Below are positions 5,166 through 5,630 of a DNA stretch of 5,630 nucleotides, in pieces; position 1 is the first letter of the stretch, and the number at the start of each line of letters is the position of its first letter. Location of the stretch: positions 1-5,630 of the forward strand of contig JALVFB010000022.1 of assembly GCA_027030295.1 (NCBI GenBank), written 5' to 3'. Below the pieces are notes generated by a model. It saw only the letters and a list, made by a program, of their open reading frames with translations, did not search any database and had not been told where the DNA came from. This DNA is from Hyphomicrobiales bacterium. Its GTDB lineage: Bacteria > Pseudomonadota > Alphaproteobacteria > Rhizobiales > Aestuariivirgaceae. Both the position numbers and the translations under genes were made by a program.

Positions 5166-5630
5166 ATGCGCATCTATTCGCCCGCTTTTGCCTATGGCAC
5201 TGAAATTCCGCCCGAGTTCACCTGCGAGGGCGAGGACATTTCGCCGCCGCTGGTGTTCGAGGCCATTCCGCGGCAGGCGAAAAGCCTGGCGCTGATCGTG
5301 GACGACCCGGATGCGCCCGATCCGGAAGCGCCGCAAATGACCTATGTGCACTGGGTGGTGCACAATCTTCCGGTGATGTATGAGCTGGATCCGCTGGAGC
5401 CGGAGTGCCTGCCCAGGGGCGCCAGCGGCACCGACAAGATGCCGGAAGGCGCGGTGGAAGGCTACAACGACTGGGAGCGGATCGGCTACGGCGGCCCCTG
5501 CCCGCCCATCGGCCGGCACCGCTACTATTTCAAGCTCTACGCGCTGGACACCACCCTGCCCGACAAGCCCATGACCAAGGATGAACTGCTCCAGGCCATG
5601 GAAGGCCACATCCTGGAAACGGCCGAGCAC
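5166..5630 (+). CDS. YbhB/YbcL (PEBP-like) family protein (3' end cut off by window edge)
   Basis: The visible 155 residues carry the bacterial phosphatidylethanolamine-binding-protein-like (YbhB/YbcL) fold. The signatures are FTCEGEDISPPLVF (18-31), LALIVDDPDAP (41-51), HWVVHNLP (62-69), YNDWERIGYGGPCPP (100-114) and GRHRYYFKLYALD (116-128). DPDAP, the HWV/HNLP block and GYGGPCPP line the anion-binding pocket of the family. Members usually end around 160-185 residues, after an HILA-AEL-GTY-like tail. HILETAEH is already visible at the edge, so probably only about 10-15 codons are missing. No signal peptide is seen, so it is probably cytosolic. The ATG at 5166 has a strong AAGGAGGGG 5 bases upstream. 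The bacterial role is unclear; the YbhB/YbcL proteins of E. coli have no settled enzymatic function. The gene is divergent from the DUF2853 gene across 203 bp. Confidence 0.9.
   Translation, partial: MRIYSPAFAYGTEIPPEFTCEGEDISPPLVFEAIPRQAKSLALIVDDPDAPDPEAPQMTYVHWVVHNLPVMYELDPLEPECLPRGASGTDKMPEGAVEGYNDWERIGYGGPCPPIGRHRYYFKLYALDTTLPDKPMTKDELLQAMEGHILETAEH

Noticed and set aside
5139..5630. 163-codon minus-strand open frame opposite the PEBP-like gene
   Set aside because: The plus strand has clear PEBP motifs and a strong ribosome binding site at 5152-5160; the minus frame shows no family features.

Overview
The window looks like ordinary chromosomal DNA from a GC-rich proteobacterium, most probably an alphaproteobacterium. 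This rests on strong third-position G/C bias, the thyA / folA / hflK / hflC order, and a small DUF2853-type gene. I see no transposase, integrase, phage gene, CRISPR array or RNA gene. Genus-level placement is not possible by eye.

Layout. The minus strand carries, in transcription order from right to left, a DUF2853-family gene (4962-4642), thyA for thymidylate synthase (4559-3765), a TusA/SirA-like small protein (3721-3368), folA for dihydrofolate reductase (3310-2789), hflK (1627-557) and hflC (560 to the left edge, cut by the window). On the plus strand, a ChaN-like (DUF399, haem-binding family) gene (1721-2770) lies between folA and hflK, and a YbhB/YbcL (PEBP-like) gene (5166 to the right edge, cut by the window) diverges from the DUF2853 gene. 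All genes are intact where visible and tightly packed. The longest non-coding stretch is the 203-bp divergent region 4963-5165.

Function. ThyA makes dTMP and releases dihydrofolate, which FolA reduces back to tetrahydrofolate, so the two enzymes form the thymidylate cycle. The TusA-like gene sits between them and shares their strand and short spacing, but its catalytic motif is altered (Cys-Pro-Gly-Tyr instead of Cys-Pro-x-Pro). HflK and HflC are inner-membrane SPFH/prohibitin partners that modulate the FtsH protease; their 4-base stop/start overlap implies coupled translation. The ChaN-like protein is probably exported and haem- or iron-related.

Most worth a second look: (1) the CPGY TusA-like protein inside a thyA-folA cluster; (2) the DUF2853 leader, which has two overlapping, mutually exclusive small hairpins and a perfect 10-bp palindrome touching the ribosome binding site; (3) the strong hairpin in front of thyA, with a sequence repeat reaching the thyA ribosome binding site; (4) the reversed chaN-like gene that splits an otherwise familiar gene order. 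I found no convincing new multi-gene system.
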